From the NCBI RefSeq assembly GCF_025449335.1, contig NZ_CP104883.1:246001-310000 (forward strand): 64,000 bases of DNA, read 5' to 3'. The notes under the pieces are model-generated. The model searched no databases. It saw only the letters and a list, made by a program, of their open reading frames with translations, and was not told the DNA's origin. The stretch comes from Bartonella sp. HY328. GTDB lineage: Bacteria; Pseudomonadota; Alphaproteobacteria; Rhizobiales; Rhizobiaceae. Positions 37,531-46,902 of this stretch are shown here, piece by piece; within the stretch, counting starts at the first letter, position 1; each line of letters opens with the position of its first letter. The position numbers and the translations under genes were made by a program.

Positions 37531-37562
37531 TTTGAAGCCTTTTTATGAAAAACGGCTTCAAA
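37531..37562 (-). terminator. Hairpin downstream of the amidotransferase gene
   Basis: TTTGAAGCC and GGCTTCAAA form a 9-bp stem with a long AT loop, 13 bases past the stop. There is no strong T run. Confidence 0.4.
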
Positions 37563-37574
37563 AGGATAATTGCG

Positions 37575-38258
37575 TTAAGATAGTTTATTTTGCTGAAAAA
37601 AGTCTAAAATTTCATCAGCAATAGCACCGCGAGAAAGGTTTTGTTCCGTTGGCTTAACCATTCTATCTTTAACATTTTGCGGTAGAACTTGCCCGCGTTC
37701 ATGATATAGGGCTTCGTAAAAACTCGAGCTGAATTCTGGATGGGGCTGAAAACTCAAAGCTTTATTGCCATATTGCAGCATAGCAAATTGACAAGCATCA
37801 GCTGACCCGATTACTTTTGCGTCTTTTGGTAATTCGACAACTTGATCTTGATGCCAAGCAACAAGATTTTGCGCTTCGCCGTTATCACGCTTATATTCGA
37901 TTTGCCCTACCGACCAGCCACCTTGAAATTTTTCAACCTTGCCGCCAAGAGCTTGCGCAATAGCTTGATGGCCAAAACAAACACCAACTAAGGGCCTACC
38001 GCTTGCATAAATTTCGCGGATAAGATCAAAAAGCGGCGGTAACCAATCATGATCTTCATAAACGCCAAATTTAGAGCCTGTGATGAGCCAACCATCAGCC
38101 TCGCCAATTGAAGCGGGAAAAATACCATCAACAACGGGATATTCAATGAAATCAATATTTTTGCTTTGCAATAGCTTGACAAATAAGTCATTATAATCGC
38201 CATATTGCGGAATAATGTCGCTAGGTGCATGTCCTGTTTGTAAAATTCCAATCTTCAT
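37575..38258 (-). CDS. Class I glutamine amidotransferase (possible gamma-glutamyl-GABA hydrolase role)
   Basis: The 227-residue protein has the complete triad of class I amidotransferases. The nucleophile C94 is in GVCFGHQAIAQALGG, and H173 and E175 are in SFQPHPEF. ADGWLITGSKFGVYEDHDW is typical of stand-alone GuaA-like members. In this cluster it most likely takes the PuuD position and hydrolyses a gamma-glutamyl amide intermediate, although PuuD itself belongs to another branch (C26). That role is inference from the PuuA- and PuuB-like neighbours on the same strand. Confidence 0.85.
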   Translation of the reverse strand: MKIGILQTGHAPSDIIPQYGDYNDLFVKLLQSKNIDFIEYPVVDGIFPASIGEADGWLITGSKFGVYEDHDWLPPLFDLIREIYASGRPLVGVCFGHQAIAQALGGKVEKFQGGWSVGQIEYKRDNGEAQNLVAWHQDQVVELPKDAKVIGSADACQFAMLQYGNKALSFQPHPEFSSSFYEALYHERGQVLPQNVKDRMVKPTEQNLSRGAIADEILDFFQQNKLS

Positions 38259-38281
38259 TGGCCTATTCCTGATTGTGGTAA

Positions 38282-38315
38282 GAGCTTTTTGACATTTAAC
38301 TAGGTCAAAAAGCTC
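38282..38315. repeat. 12-bp perfect dyad between puuB-like and amidotransferase genes
   Basis: GAGCTTTTTGAC and GTCAAAAAGCTC face each other across ten bases. It could be a regulator operator or a processing hairpin inside the operon. Confidence 0.45.
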
Positions 38316-38379
38316 ATATTATTAGCGGATACATTCTCCATTCGAAAATTCGAAATGCGAAGTCTGCAATCTAACTATT

Positions 38380-39690
38380 CTATACACCTAATTTGTCGCG
38401 TATGCCATACCACCAAGCTCCAAGAGCTGTAAGTGGCACACGTAATAATTTGCCACCTGGGAAAGGCAAGTTTGGCAATGATGCCCATACATCAAAGCGT
38501 TCACTGTGACCGCGCACTGCTTCCCCTAAAATTTTACCCAAAAGATGCGTTGTGGTAACACCATGACCACTATCACCATGAGAAAAATAAACCGTATCGG
38601 ATAATTTACCGATATGAGGAATACGGGTTAAGGTCAATGCAAAATTCCCGCTCCATGCAAATTCAATTTTTGCACCTTCAAGCTGAGGAAAGGTTTTAAG
38701 CATATTGGGGCGAATAACTGCTGTAAGATTGCTTGGGTTTTGTCCACCATAACCAATACCACCTCCATAAAGCAGGCGATTATCAGCGGTGCGGCGATAA
38801 TAATCCAAAACATAATTGGCATCTTCAACGCAGTAATTAGCTGGCAATAGACTATCGATCAAATCCTTATCTAAAACCTCTGTCGTCATTACCTGACTGG
38901 ATACTGGCATCATACGGCCACCAATTTCAGGCAAAAGACTTCCAATATAGGCATTGGCACAAACAAGTACATATTTTGCCTTAATCACGCCTTTACTGGT
39001 GCGCACAACAGGATTTGCTCCAGTATCAACACTGGTAACCCGTGAGTTTTCAAAAATCTTGCCGCCTTGCGCGCTTACTGCTGCCGCCTGACCAAGCACT
39101 AAATTCAGTGGGTGGATATGGCCACCGCGACGATCAATCATACCACCAACATAGCGATCACTATTGACATATTTGCCAACATCGCTTTTAGAAACCATTT
39201 CAAGGCCGTCATTGCCATATTGTTTCCAATTGGCACGGTTTTCTGCCATGCCTTTTACTTGCTTATCAGTAAAAGCTGCAAAAAAACCACCATTAACAAG
39301 GTTACAATCAATATTATATTTCGCCACCCGCTCGCGGATAATATCACCGCCCTCAAGGGACATAGCGCCAAGTGCATTGGCCTTTTCTTGTCCATAACGC
39401 TTGGCGATAACCATTAAATCACGGCTATAACCATTAACAATTTGGCCACCATTACGCCCTGACGCACCATAGCCGATACGATCACCCTCAAGCAAGACAA
39501 CTGAAAAACCGTTTTCAACCAATTCAAGCGCGGCTGAAACACCGGTAAAGCCTGCACCGATTATACAAACATCGGTGGTGATTTCACCTTCTAACTCAGG
39601 ATGAACAGTCTTGTCATTGGCGGTTGCGGCATAATAAGTTGCGGCATGGCCTGGATTAGAAGTAGTGTTGAAATTAGAATTTGTTGTCAT
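38380..39690 (-). CDS. puuB: FAD-dependent amine oxidoreductase, gamma-glutamylputrescine oxidase-like
   Basis: The 436-residue DAO-family protein has the FAD motif VCIIGAGFTGVSAALEL (41-57), the RIGYGASGRNGGQIVNGYS segment shared by PuuB-type oxidases, and VYFSHGDSGHGVTTTHLLGK near the C-terminus. PuuB oxidises gamma-glutamylputrescine to the aldehyde, releasing hydrogen peroxide and ammonia. Its ATG is one base from the stop of the upstream PuuA-like gene, so the two are translationally coupled. The exact amine used (putrescine or another primary amine) is inferred. Confidence 0.86.
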   Translation of the reverse strand: MTTNSNFNTTSNPGHAATYYAATANDKTVHPELEGEITTDVCIIGAGFTGVSAALELVENGFSVVLLEGDRIGYGASGRNGGQIVNGYSRDLMVIAKRYGQEKANALGAMSLEGGDIIRERVAKYNIDCNLVNGGFFAAFTDKQVKGMAENRANWKQYGNDGLEMVSKSDVGKYVNSDRYVGGMIDRRGGHIHPLNLVLGQAAAVSAQGGKIFENSRVTSVDTGANPVVRTSKGVIKAKYVLVCANAYIGSLLPEIGGRMMPVSSQVMTTEVLDKDLIDSLLPANYCVEDANYVLDYYRRTADNRLLYGGGIGYGGQNPSNLTAVIRPNMLKTFPQLEGAKIEFAWSGNFALTLTRIPHIGKLSDTVYFSHGDSGHGVTTTHLLGKILGEAVRGHSERFDVWASLPNLPFPGGKLLRVPLTALGAWWYGIRDKLGV

Positions 39691-39691
39691 A

Positions 39692-41050
39692 TCATACTGT
39701 CCTTATATAGGCATCATATTCAACATCGGTTACACGCAAGGCAAATTCTGCCATTTCTTGTCTTTTACAACCGGTAAACAAATCACGATACTTGGGGCCA
39801 AGGGTTGCATAGGCAAAACTTGATTTTGCAAAAAGCTGTAAGGCATAATCCCAATTGGTTGGTAGCGGTTCATGGGCAATATCATGATCATCACCATGGA
39901 TTGGACCACCTGGATCACGGCGGGTTGTCATGCCTTCAAGCGCTGCCGACAAAATCATCGCAAGCACGAGATAGGGATTGGTATCAGCGCCAGCAACGCG
40001 GTGCTCAATACGAGTAGCTGCTTTACTTGCAGTAATAACACGTACCGCAGCTGTGCGGTTATCATAGCCCCATGATGCATAGGTAGGCGCGTGTTCACTC
40101 GGAGTGAGGCGGCGGAATGAATTGGCGTGCGGCGCAAAAATTGCAATACTATCTGCCATATTTGCCAAAAGACCACCAACAGCATGCAATAGCACTTCCG
40201 ATGGGCCGGTATCACCAGCAAAAACATTTTTGCCATTTTCATCAAGTAGTGAAAAATGCACATGCATACCATTGCCAGCCTGAGTGCCATATGGTTTTGC
40301 CATAAAGGTTGCATCAAGATCATGCTTGCGCGCAACACCCTTAACAATACGTTTTAGCAGCACAGCAAAATCAGCAGCCTTTAACGCATCAGGTACGTGA
40401 TTAAGGTTGATTTCATATTGACCAGGGCCATTTTCACGCAAGGTCGTATCTGCAAGCACTTTTTGTGCGCGGCACGCTTCTGAAATATCATCAAAAACAT
40501 GCTCATATTCTTGCAGTTCAGCAATGGAAAGCACTTGTGTTTGGCCGGTATGCCAACGACCATCACGTGTATTTGGTGGACGCACAGGATCCAATGCCGA
40601 ACGAATAGGATCGATAAGATAAAATTCAAGCTCGGTGGCAACAACTGGAGTTAGTTTCAATTTCTTGAAACGCTCTAAGACATTAATCAAAACCTGACGA
40701 GGATCAGCATAAAAGCCAGTACCATCACGGTTTTGCATGCCTAAAATTACCTGTGCGGTTGGCCGTTCCAACCAAGTAACACGTGACAAAGAATCGGGTG
40801 AGGGAAAGCACATGCCGTCAGGGTCACCAGTACCTGTTGCAAGACCTGCATCATTTACGTCTCGCCCCCAAACATCGAGCGCATAAACCGAGCGCGGCAT
40901 AGCCATGCCGTTTACCAAAACATCCAAAGCGCGTTCACGCGGTATCCATTTACCGCGCGGTACACCATTAACGTCAATAACGAAGGCCTCCAATACACGC
41001 AAATCAGGATTTTCTTCTATAAATTTTTTTGCTTGAGCTTCATCAATCAT
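39692..41050 (-). CDS. puuA: Glutamine synthetase-family gamma-glutamylamine ligase, PuuA-like
   Basis: The 452-residue protein is a glutamine synthetase homologue of the PuuA/IpuC branch. It starts with NPDLRVLEAFVIDVNGVPRGKW, has TLRENGPGQYEINLNHVPDALKAAD, the ATP-loop segment KPYGTQAGNGMHVHFSL, and RRLTPSEHAPTYASWGYDNRTAAVRV. These features differ from true GlnA, which has a longer N-terminus and an adenylylated tyrosine. The enzyme ligates glutamate to putrescine or a related amine with ATP. It heads the puuA-puuB-amidotransferase operon. Confidence 0.88.
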   Translation of the reverse strand: MIDEAQAKKFIEENPDLRVLEAFVIDVNGVPRGKWIPRERALDVLVNGMAMPRSVYALDVWGRDVNDAGLATGTGDPDGMCFPSPDSLSRVTWLERPTAQVILGMQNRDGTGFYADPRQVLINVLERFKKLKLTPVVATELEFYLIDPIRSALDPVRPPNTRDGRWHTGQTQVLSIAELQEYEHVFDDISEACRAQKVLADTTLRENGPGQYEINLNHVPDALKAADFAVLLKRIVKGVARKHDLDATFMAKPYGTQAGNGMHVHFSLLDENGKNVFAGDTGPSEVLLHAVGGLLANMADSIAIFAPHANSFRRLTPSEHAPTYASWGYDNRTAAVRVITASKAATRIEHRVAGADTNPYLVLAMILSAALEGMTTRRDPGGPIHGDDHDIAHEPLPTNWDYALQLFAKSSFAYATLGPKYRDLFTGCKRQEMAEFALRVTDVEYDAYIRTV

Positions 41051-41771
41051 AATACACCAGTACGAAAAAGATAATTTTTAAAAAGGAAAGCGTTTTATAA
41101 CCTGAAGCCGCGCTAATCCTCGCCAGCGCGATTTTGGTTCCAACGGATTTTTACAGGTTGCAAGGCCAAAGATTGTGATTGCATAAAAGACTGCACTTGC
41201 AAATTTTTATTATTTTTAAAAATGAACATCGCCATATGGTAAAGACTACCTGTAAAAGAGCTTATGCTTTTTATACAAGAAATGAGCTTGCTATACCCAT
41301 AGTTTGGGGAGCAGAAAAAAAGCTGCCGATAATCCATTGCTATACCTCCCATGACATGATCCAATAGCTGCGATATTATTAATCGTCTTTTCTATCATTC
41401 ATTTTATTTGATCAATTATGCTATTAATTTGATCAAATGTAAAGGGGGTACAAAAATCAAGTTTGCTATTATTTGAAAAAAATATAAATATCAAAAGGTT
41501 AAATAAATATTTGGTCTTGCCTTTTAAATTGTAAAGACCAAATATCCTTGCTTAATCGTAAAATTATTTTCTGACTTATCATTAATTTATTAAAGTGGAA
41601 CACTTTTAGCATCACCATCGCCGCCATTCACTGGTAATATCTTCATTTTCTTCAATGAGAAAACCCGTTTGCGCAAAAACCTTATCAATAAAGATACCTG
41701 GTTCATCACGTTTTAAAGTTTCCACTTAACCATTATGCTCGTAATTCAATATAATAGTAATTTAGTCTCGA
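41051..41771 (-). other. 721-bp gap with a possible small remnant gene
   Basis: The region upstream of puuA is AT-rich. On the minus strand a 37-codon frame (41725-41612, GTG start) reads VETLKRDEPGIFIDKVFAQTG and ends SEWRRW. Its composition looks protein-like, but it has no clear ribosome site and no recognised family. It may be the tail of a lost gene. Frames at 41113-41364 appear spurious. A large part of the region is probably the puuA promoter. Confidence 0.35.
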
Positions 41772-42509
41772 CTATTCCTCAATCGAAGCATCATCATCGT
41801 TCTTCATCGGGCGGTAGCCAAATATTGCCGAGCCGACACGCACACTTGTTGCACCAAACCTTATCGCAAGTTCAAAATCACCGGACATGCCCATGGATAA
41901 TTTGTGCAACCCTGCTTGTTTGCCAAGCTTTTCAAGCAATGCAAAATGGGGGCCTGGATTTTCATCAGCTGGTGGGATGCACATTAAACCAATAATATTA
42001 AGACCATGGATATTTTGGCAGCGTTTGACAAAATCAAGCGTGTCTTGGGGGGCAATGCCTGCCTTTTGCGGCTCTAAACCCGTATTAACTTGAACATAGC
42101 ATGGTAAATTACGTGCCTGCTTGTTCATTTCCGCGCTTAAGGTTGCGGCAATTTTTTCGCGGTCAACACTTTCAATTACGTCAAAAAGTGCAACGGCCTC
42201 CGCCGCCTTGTTGGATTGCAGTGGCCCAATGAGGTGTAATTCTATATCCGAAAACTCATTGCGCAATTGCGGCCATTTGCTTTGCGCTTCTTGAACACGG
42301 TTTTCGCCAAATTGCCGCTGTCCCTGTTGCAGCACGGGACGAATGTCATCAGCATCAAATGTTTTGGAAACAGCAATAAGATCAATATCGCTAGTTGATC
42401 GTTTGGCTTCACTGGCGCTTGCCAATATTTCTGCCCGCACATATTTAAGTGCCGCACAAACATCATGGGCTTCCTGCACTGAAGTCTGATTATCTAGCTT
42501 GTCATTCAT
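41772..42509 (-). CDS. PLP homeostasis protein, YggS family
   Basis: The 245-residue protein is a YggS/PROSC-type PLP-binding barrel. Features are LIAVSKTFDADDI, with the PLP lysine K49, then FGENRVQEAQSKW, LHLIGPLQSNKA, GLMCIPP and the C-terminal LSMGMSGDFELAIRFGATSVRVGSAIFG. It buffers pyridoxal phosphate and affects amino acid and keto acid pools rather than catalysing a known reaction. It is divergent from leuS, an arrangement common in this order. Confidence 0.95.
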   Translation of the reverse strand: MNDKLDNQTSVQEAHDVCAALKYVRAEILASASEAKRSTSDIDLIAVSKTFDADDIRPVLQQGQRQFGENRVQEAQSKWPQLRNEFSDIELHLIGPLQSNKAAEAVALFDVIESVDREKIAATLSAEMNKQARNLPCYVQVNTGLEPQKAGIAPQDTLDFVKRCQNIHGLNIIGLMCIPPADENPGPHFALLEKLGKQAGLHKLSMGMSGDFELAIRFGATSVRVGSAIFGYRPMKNDDDASIEE

Positions 42510-42632
42510 GGAGATATCCTTTATTGCCTATATATTCGAAATACTATCGCCAGTTGACGCCTTACACAATGTGTGTTGAAGCTCCATTGACAGATTTTTA
42601 AACTAGTTAATCTTCGCAAGAGAATAAAAGCA

Positions 42633-45242
42633 ATGGCAACCGAACGTTATAATCCACGCGCTACCGAAAAAAAATGGCAATCGGCTTGGGACATTCAAGA
42701 TGTTTTCAAGACTGATAATGATGATAGCCGTGAAAAATATTATGTTTTAGAAATGTTTCCCTATCCATCAGGCCGTATCCATATGGGCCATGTGCGCAAT
42801 TATGCCATGGGTGATGTGGTAGCGCGCTATAAGCGGGCAAAGGGATTTAATGTCCTGCACCCAATGGGATGGGATGCTTTTGGTATGCCGGCTGAAAATG
42901 CGGCAATGAAAAATAAGGTGCATCCTAAAGAATGGACTTATGAAAATATTGCCACCATGCGTTCGCAGTTAAAATCCATGGGCTTATCATTGGATTGGTC
43001 GCGTGAATTTGCCACTTGTGATGTTGAATATTATCACCGCCAACAAATGATTTTCCAAGATATGGTGGAAAAAGGGCTTGTTACCCGTAAAAGCGCTAAG
43101 GTTAATTGGGATCCGGTGGATATGACTGTTCTTGCCAATGAGCAAGTGGTCGATGGTAAGGGCTGGCGTTCGGGTGCCTTGGTTGAGCAGCGCGAATTGA
43201 CCCAATGGTTCTTCAAAATTACCGATTATAGCGAAGACCTATTGCAAGGTTTAGATCAGCTTGAGGAATGGCCTGATAAAGTTCGCCTTATGCAAAAGAA
43301 CTGGATTGGCAAATCACAAGGCTTGGCGCTGCGCTGGCAAATCGCCCAAAATGCACCAGTAGGCTTTGATACAATTGAAGTTTATACAACCCGCCCCGAT
43401 ACGATTTTTGGTGCGTCCTTTATTGCCATTGCTGCTGACCACCCATTAGCCAAACAAATTGCTGAAAATAACTCGGCATTGCAGGGCTTCATTGAAGAAT
43501 GTAAGCGTATCGGCACATCGGTGGCAGCAATCGAAACGGCTGAAAAGCAAGGCTTTAATACCGGCGTTACCGTTGCCCATCCTTTTGATCAAAATTGGCA
43601 ATTGCCAGTTTATGTCGCCAATTTCGTATTGATGGAATATGGTACTGGAGCGGTTTTTGGCTGTCCTGCTCATGATCAGCGCGATCTTGATTTTGCTAAT
43701 AAATATGAATTGCCTGTACGTCCTGTGGTGCTGCCAGAAGGGCAAGATCCATCTAGCTTTATTGTGACTGAAACGGCGCATACTGAAGATGGCGTGATGA
43801 TCAATTCAAGCTTTCTTGATGGTTTAACGCCAACACAAGCTTTTGAAGAGGTGGCAAACCGTTTAGAGCGAACAATGCTTAACGGTAAACCACAGGCAGA
43901 ACGCCGCGTACAATATAGGTTGCGCGATTGGGGGATTTCTCGCCAACGCTATTGGGGCTGCCCCATTCCAATGATCCATTGTGTGGAATGTGGGGTGGTG
44001 CCAGTACCGCGCAAGGATCTGCCCGTCCGTCTGCCTGATGATGTTACTTTTGAAAAGCCGGGCAATCCGCTTGATCATCACCCAACTTGGAAAAATGTTG
44101 ATTGCCCAAATTGTGGTAAACCCGCACGGCGCGAAACCGATACCATGGACACATTTGTTGACTCATCATGGTATTATATCCGCTTTACTGATCCAAATGC
44201 TGATGAGCCAACAGAGCGAGCTATGGCTGATAGTTGGTTGCCGGTTGATCAATATATTGGCGGTATTGAACATGCTATTTTGCATCTTTTATATTCGCGC
44301 TTCTTTACCCGTGCGATGAAAAAAGTTGGCTATGTTGGGGTTGAAGAGCCATTTAAGGGCCTATTCACCCAAGGCATGGTGACGCATGAATCTTACCGTG
44401 ATGAAACCGGCTATGTCTTCCCATCTGATATTAAGATTGAAGAAAAAGATGGTAAGCGTGCAGCTTTCCGTTTATCCGATGGTGCGCCGGTTGAAATTGG
44501 ACCAATCGAAAAAATGTCGAAATCAAAATTCAACATTGTCGATCCTGATGATATTTTGGCATCCTATGGTGCTGATACTGCGCGCTGGTTCATGCTTTCT
44601 GATTCGCCGCCAGAGCGCGATGTTATCTGGTCTGAATCTGGTGTTGAAGGTGCATTCCGTTTTGTGCAGCGTGTTTGGCGCATGGTGGCACTTGCTGAAG
44701 AACATTTGCAAGGCATTGAAGGCAAAGCTGCGCAAGATGGTATTGCTCTTGATATTTCCAAGGCTGCACACCGCACCTTGAAAGCAGTTGCTGATGATAT
44801 TGAAAAGCTTGCCTTTAATCGTGCAGTTGCCCGTCTTTATGAGTTGCTAAATATTTTGTCGCCGGTTGCGCAAAATATTGAAACGGCTGATAATGATACT
44901 AAGGCTGCACTAAAGCAGGCATTTGATTTCTTTATTGCCATGATTGCACCGATGATGCCGCATCTTGCTGAAGAGTGCCACGCCGCCTTGGGTGGTGATA
45001 AAATGGTGGCAACTTTGCTTTGGCCGCAATATGATGAAGCTTTGACTGTTGATAATGATGTTACAATGCCTGTGCAAATTAATGGTAAAAAGCGTGGTGA
45101 TTTGACAATTAGCCGTGATGCGGACAAGAATGCCGTTGAAGCTGCTGTGTTACAATTGCCTTTTGTTCAAAAAGCTCTTGATGGCAAAGCACCGAAAAAG
45201 TTGGTTGTTGTACCGCAAAGGATTATTAATGTTGTTATCTAA
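42633..45242 (+). CDS. leuS: Leucyl-tRNA synthetase
   Basis: The 869-residue protein is a standard bacterial LeuRS. The HIGH-type motif is HMGH (50-53) in PSGRIHMGHVRNYAMGD. The editing CP1 domain contains TTRPDTIFGASF, and the KMSKS motif is at 627-631. A zinc-type cysteine cluster is visible in IHCVECGVVPVP and VDCPNCGKPA. The C-terminal anticodon-binding region is complete. The enzyme charges tRNA-Leu. Its end overlaps the lptE start by 14 bases, so the two are co-translated. Confidence 0.98.
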   Translation: MATERYNPRATEKKWQSAWDIQDVFKTDNDDSREKYYVLEMFPYPSGRIHMGHVRNYAMGDVVARYKRAKGFNVLHPMGWDAFGMPAENAAMKNKVHPKEWTYENIATMRSQLKSMGLSLDWSREFATCDVEYYHRQQMIFQDMVEKGLVTRKSAKVNWDPVDMTVLANEQVVDGKGWRSGALVEQRELTQWFFKITDYSEDLLQGLDQLEEWPDKVRLMQKNWIGKSQGLALRWQIAQNAPVGFDTIEVYTTRPDTIFGASFIAIAADHPLAKQIAENNSALQGFIEECKRIGTSVAAIETAEKQGFNTGVTVAHPFDQNWQLPVYVANFVLMEYGTGAVFGCPAHDQRDLDFANKYELPVRPVVLPEGQDPSSFIVTETAHTEDGVMINSSFLDGLTPTQAFEEVANRLERTMLNGKPQAERRVQYRLRDWGISRQRYWGCPIPMIHCVECGVVPVPRKDLPVRLPDDVTFEKPGNPLDHHPTWKNVDCPNCGKPARRETDTMDTFVDSSWYYIRFTDPNADEPTERAMADSWLPVDQYIGGIEHAILHLLYSRFFTRAMKKVGYVGVEEPFKGLFTQGMVTHESYRDETGYVFPSDIKIEEKDGKRAAFRLSDGAPVEIGPIEKMSKSKFNIVDPDDILASYGADTARWFMLSDSPPERDVIWSESGVEGAFRFVQRVWRMVALAEEHLQGIEGKAAQDGIALDISKAAHRTLKAVADDIEKLAFNRAVARLYELLNILSPVAQNIETADNDTKAALKQAFDFFIAMIAPMMPHLAEECHAALGGDKMVATLLWPQYDEALTVDNDVTMPVQINGKKRGDLTISRDADKNAVEAAVLQLPFVQKALDGKAPKKLVVVPQRIINVVI

Positions 45243-45801
45243 ACCAATTATAGCATTAAAAAGCATTACTCTGGCGGCGCTTATGGTGTCTGCTATCACA
45301 ATAAGTGGTTGCACAGTGCAGCCGCTTTATCAGGGCAGCAATAGCGATGGCAGCCCTATGCTTAATGCAAGTTCACCGATGCGGGCAAAACTCAACTCTA
45401 TCGAAATTGATGAAGCTGGTGACCGCACAACTCAAATTGTGCGCAATCGCTTAATTTATCTGTTTAATGGTGGTGCTGGTCAAAGTAGTTCGCCGCAATA
45501 TAAGCTAGCATTAAATGTCAGCACGACTGTGTTGGCTGCAGTGCGGGTTAATGTTGGCGACCGTACCGATCGTACCGGTCGTGCGTCAGCTGGTACTGCG
45601 CGTGCCACAGGTACTTATACCATTCGTGATATGGATGGTAAGGTTGTTGCAAAACGCAGCCGTTCAGTTGATGCTTCCTTTGATCGTCCACGGCAGGAAT
45701 ATGCTAATCTTGCTGCCGAAAAAGATGCGATTGAACGTGCAGCCAACGAACTTGCCGAACAATTATATTTATCCGTTGCGCAAGATATGTCTAAAAAATA
45801 A
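45229..45801 (+). CDS. lptE: LPS-assembly lipoprotein LptE
   Basis: Starting at ATG 45229, the product has 190 residues, a signal peptide and a lipobox TISGC with the acylated cysteine at C28. The mature part begins TVQPLYQGSN and includes RAKLNSIEIDEAGDRTTQIVRNRLIYLFNGG. These are hallmarks of alphaproteobacterial LptE, which plugs LptD and helps insert lipopolysaccharide in the outer membrane. In related genomes leuS-lptE-holA form a run. Here a terminator follows and holA is absent. Confidence 0.9.
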   Translation: MLLSKPIIALKSITLAALMVSAITISGCTVQPLYQGSNSDGSPMLNASSPMRAKLNSIEIDEAGDRTTQIVRNRLIYLFNGGAGQSSSPQYKLALNVSTTVLAAVRVNVGDRTDRTGRASAGTARATGTYTIRDMDGKVVAKRSRSVDASFDRPRQEYANLAAEKDAIERAANELAEQLYLSVAQDMSKK

Positions 45802-45823
45802 TTTAGCCTATCAGTTAATTTAT

Positions 45824-45862
45824 AAAAAAGCGCCTTTGAAAAAGTTCAAAGGCGCTTTTTTT
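45824..45862 (+). terminator. Strong terminator after lptE
   Basis: AAAAAAGCGCCTTTGAA and TTCAAAGGCGCTTTTTT form a near-perfect palindrome. It can terminate both the leuS-lptE unit and the convergent DUF3750 gene. Confidence 0.92.
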
Positions 45863-45896
45863 AAAAAGCTAATTTATATTGTTGTAAATAGTTTTA

Positions 45897-46625
45897 CTAA
45901 AAGCCCACTTGGCCAATACCGGGAATTTTTACGCCAAGATTTTTGATATCTATGCCTAAAACAAAGCCACCAATATCCAATTCAATCCCGCTTTTTCCGC
46001 CAATCGCCAAGCCACCAAAGCCATGATAATTTATGATAAGGTCGCTATTATCCTTATCGTAAAAATACCATTTGCCCTTGGTTAAAAAATTGCGCCCCAC
46101 GGCAAGCGGTGGCAATGCCACATTGATTTCCGGCACGTCACGTAAAACATTGCTTACAAAACTGTTGGAGTTTGGCCCCGGCCAGATAACATATTGACCA
46201 TTCCCACCATAGGGGTAGCGCTTTATAGCCGCTTCAACCTTTCCAATCAGCGCATCATTATTATGGGATTCATAAATAATAAATGGCGCATTGGAATACC
46301 ATTTGGCATCGGCCGCATAGGCATTGTGGCGCAGTGCTTTGCCCCAACCGACAACATCATAGCGGTTATACTGGCTTTCACCAGCTTTCTTAAAGACGAT
46401 CCAAGTGTGAAGTGAAATTGCCCCCTTCATGCCCCCGGTTCTTGCGCCCATAATATAAAGGCTGGAGCCTTGCGCTTGCGGTTTTGGTAAGAAATTTGCG
46501 CTTGTCCAATCAGCAACGCGGTAGCTTTGTGGGCGATCTAATTGCCACCACCAAAGGGCACTTGCACCAATGGGTAATAAATAGCAAACTAACAAAAATA
46601 AGATCAGCCTTTTTAGCCACTTCAT
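45897..46625 (-). CDS. DUF3750 family protein, membrane-anchored
   Basis: ATG 46625 gives 242 residues. One N-terminal hydrophobic segment (WLKRLILFLLVCYLLPIGAS) is followed by a periplasmic domain. Segments such as YIMGARTGGMKGAISLHTWIVFKK, VVGWGKALRHNAYAADAKWYS and WPGPNSNSFVSNVLRDVPE match what I know of DUF3750. The WPGPNSNSF pattern is conserved and may be catalytic or structural, but the function is unknown. The last 40 residues are glycine-rich. A mosaic repeat lies immediately upstream. Confidence 0.78.
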   Translation of the reverse strand: MKWLKRLILFLLVCYLLPIGASALWWWQLDRPQSYRVADWTSANFLPKPQAQGSSLYIMGARTGGMKGAISLHTWIVFKKAGESQYNRYDVVGWGKALRHNAYAADAKWYSNAPFIIYESHNNDALIGKVEAAIKRYPYGGNGQYVIWPGPNSNSFVSNVLRDVPEINVALPPLAVGRNFLTKGKWYFYDKDNSDLIINYHGFGGLAIGGKSGIELDIGGFVLGIDIKNLGVKIPGIGQVGF

Positions 46626-46647
46626 TATGATAATCTTCCCTTTAAGC

Positions 46648-46744
46648 TTAGAGCGCATTTCGATCAGATCCGCGCCCTAATACATTGTTTATAGCGCGTT
46701 TTTTGTCCGAAAACCGCTTCACACTTTTCGGAAAACGCTCTAAA
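46648..46744. repeat. Mosaic palindromic repeat, copy 2
   Basis: This is the same element as at 36409, starting TTAGAGCGCATTTCGATC and ending CGCTCTAA, with TTTTCGG arms flanking CGCTTCACACTTTTCGG. It lies between the DUF3750 gene and the TPR gene and contains no gene. Confidence 0.8.
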
Positions 46745-46902
46745 ATTTCGCGTGTTTCACATTTTGGTGAACCTAAAAAGCATTTATGGCTAAATTATAG
46801 TTTTGGCGGGGTTACTTTTAATAGCAATATGTCATTTTACTGCCTTTTAATTGATCTTAAACTAAGCCATATTAAAATAGAATTTTAATCAATGGTTAGA
46901 GC

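Noticed and set aside
41113..41364. Possible 83-residue minus-strand gene upstream of puuA
   Set aside because: No ribosome site, no recognisable motif, and base usage like the surrounding non-coding DNA.
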